A stretch of 64,000 nt of DNA from Jannaschia pagri (GTDB lineage Bacteria; Pseudomonadota; Alphaproteobacteria; Rhodobacterales; Rhodobacteraceae): contig NZ_BPFH01000001.1 in assembly GCF_019655435.1 (NCBI RefSeq), positions 62,001 to 126,000 of the forward strand, given 5' to 3'. The position numbers were made by a program, and so were the translations under genes. Of this stretch, positions 64,000 through 64,000 are shown in pieces (the stretch's first letter is position 1; the number at the start of each line of letters is the position of its first letter). Under the pieces are notes generated by a model that saw only the letters and a list, made by a program, of their open reading frames with translations, searched no databases and was not told the DNA's origin.

Positions 64000-64000
64000 C

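Overview
The window is GC-rich, densely coded DNA from an alphaproteobacterium, most likely a Rhodobacteraceae (Roseobacter-group) member. This follows from its gene clusters and protein families: lptF-lptG-lptD-surA-pdxA-rsmA, argS-SPOR-nagZ-scpA-scpB, and murB-ddl-ftsQ-ftsA-ftsZ followed by lpxC-bamD-recN. A DUF4167 protein, a DUF6314 protein, a DUF2478 protein and RTX proteins with Type I secretion style C-termini fit the same group. No rRNA, tRNA, CRISPR array or transposase was seen.

Layout. 1-9.8 kb: the 3' end of an RTX calcium-binding protein, a uracil-DNA-glycosylase-like gene coupled to an SseB-like gene, a small secreted protein, pxpC-pxpB, a DUF2478 gene, a large CheB-CheR-PAS fusion, and an unrecognised gene behind a perfect 25-bp tandem duplication. 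9.8-14.2 kb (minus strand): a tightly coupled four-gene operon encoding a 4-TM/coiled-coil protein, a membrane-anchored VWA-like protein, a MotA/TolQ/ZorA-like 4-TM protein with a long helical tail, and a one-TM OmpA-domain (MotB/ZorB-like) protein. I consider this the best candidate for an undescribed system: a Zorya-like stator pair without the Zorya effectors. 14.4-26.2 kb: a VTT/TVP38 membrane protein, the chromosome-segregation and cell-wall cluster scpB-scpA-nagZ-SPOR-argS, dgt, erpA, a MATE exporter, a TetR gene divergent from a CxxC AhpD-like gene with twin operators between them, and ndk.

26.2-27.4 kb is a gene-free stretch. 27.4-36.1 kb carries an ABC-F ATPase, MarC, a retropepsin-like protease, a tandem GNAT protein, a cobalamin riboswitch controlling bluB, a large NIDO/RTX/DUF4114 secreted protein, and pepA-holC. 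36.2-44.5 kb is the outer-membrane biogenesis operon lptFGD-surA-pdxA, then rsmA, which lies between two gene-free stretches. 44.9-54.3 kb has DUF4167, prfA-prmC, purB with several small exported or membrane proteins around it, guanine deaminase, mgtE and a two-TM potassium channel. 54.3-64 kb (minus strand) is the cell division and envelope block from murB (cut by the window end) down to ftsZ, with lpxC, bamD and recN following.

Together the window is mostly core chromosome (cell division, LPS transport, outer-membrane assembly, segregation, translation release). Accessory traits are inserted between core operons: RTX exoproteins, the stator-like operon, the chemotaxis-type fusion and the TetR/AhpD pair. 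Start codons were chosen from Shine-Dalgarno sites, overlaps and remembered family N-termini. No database search could be run.
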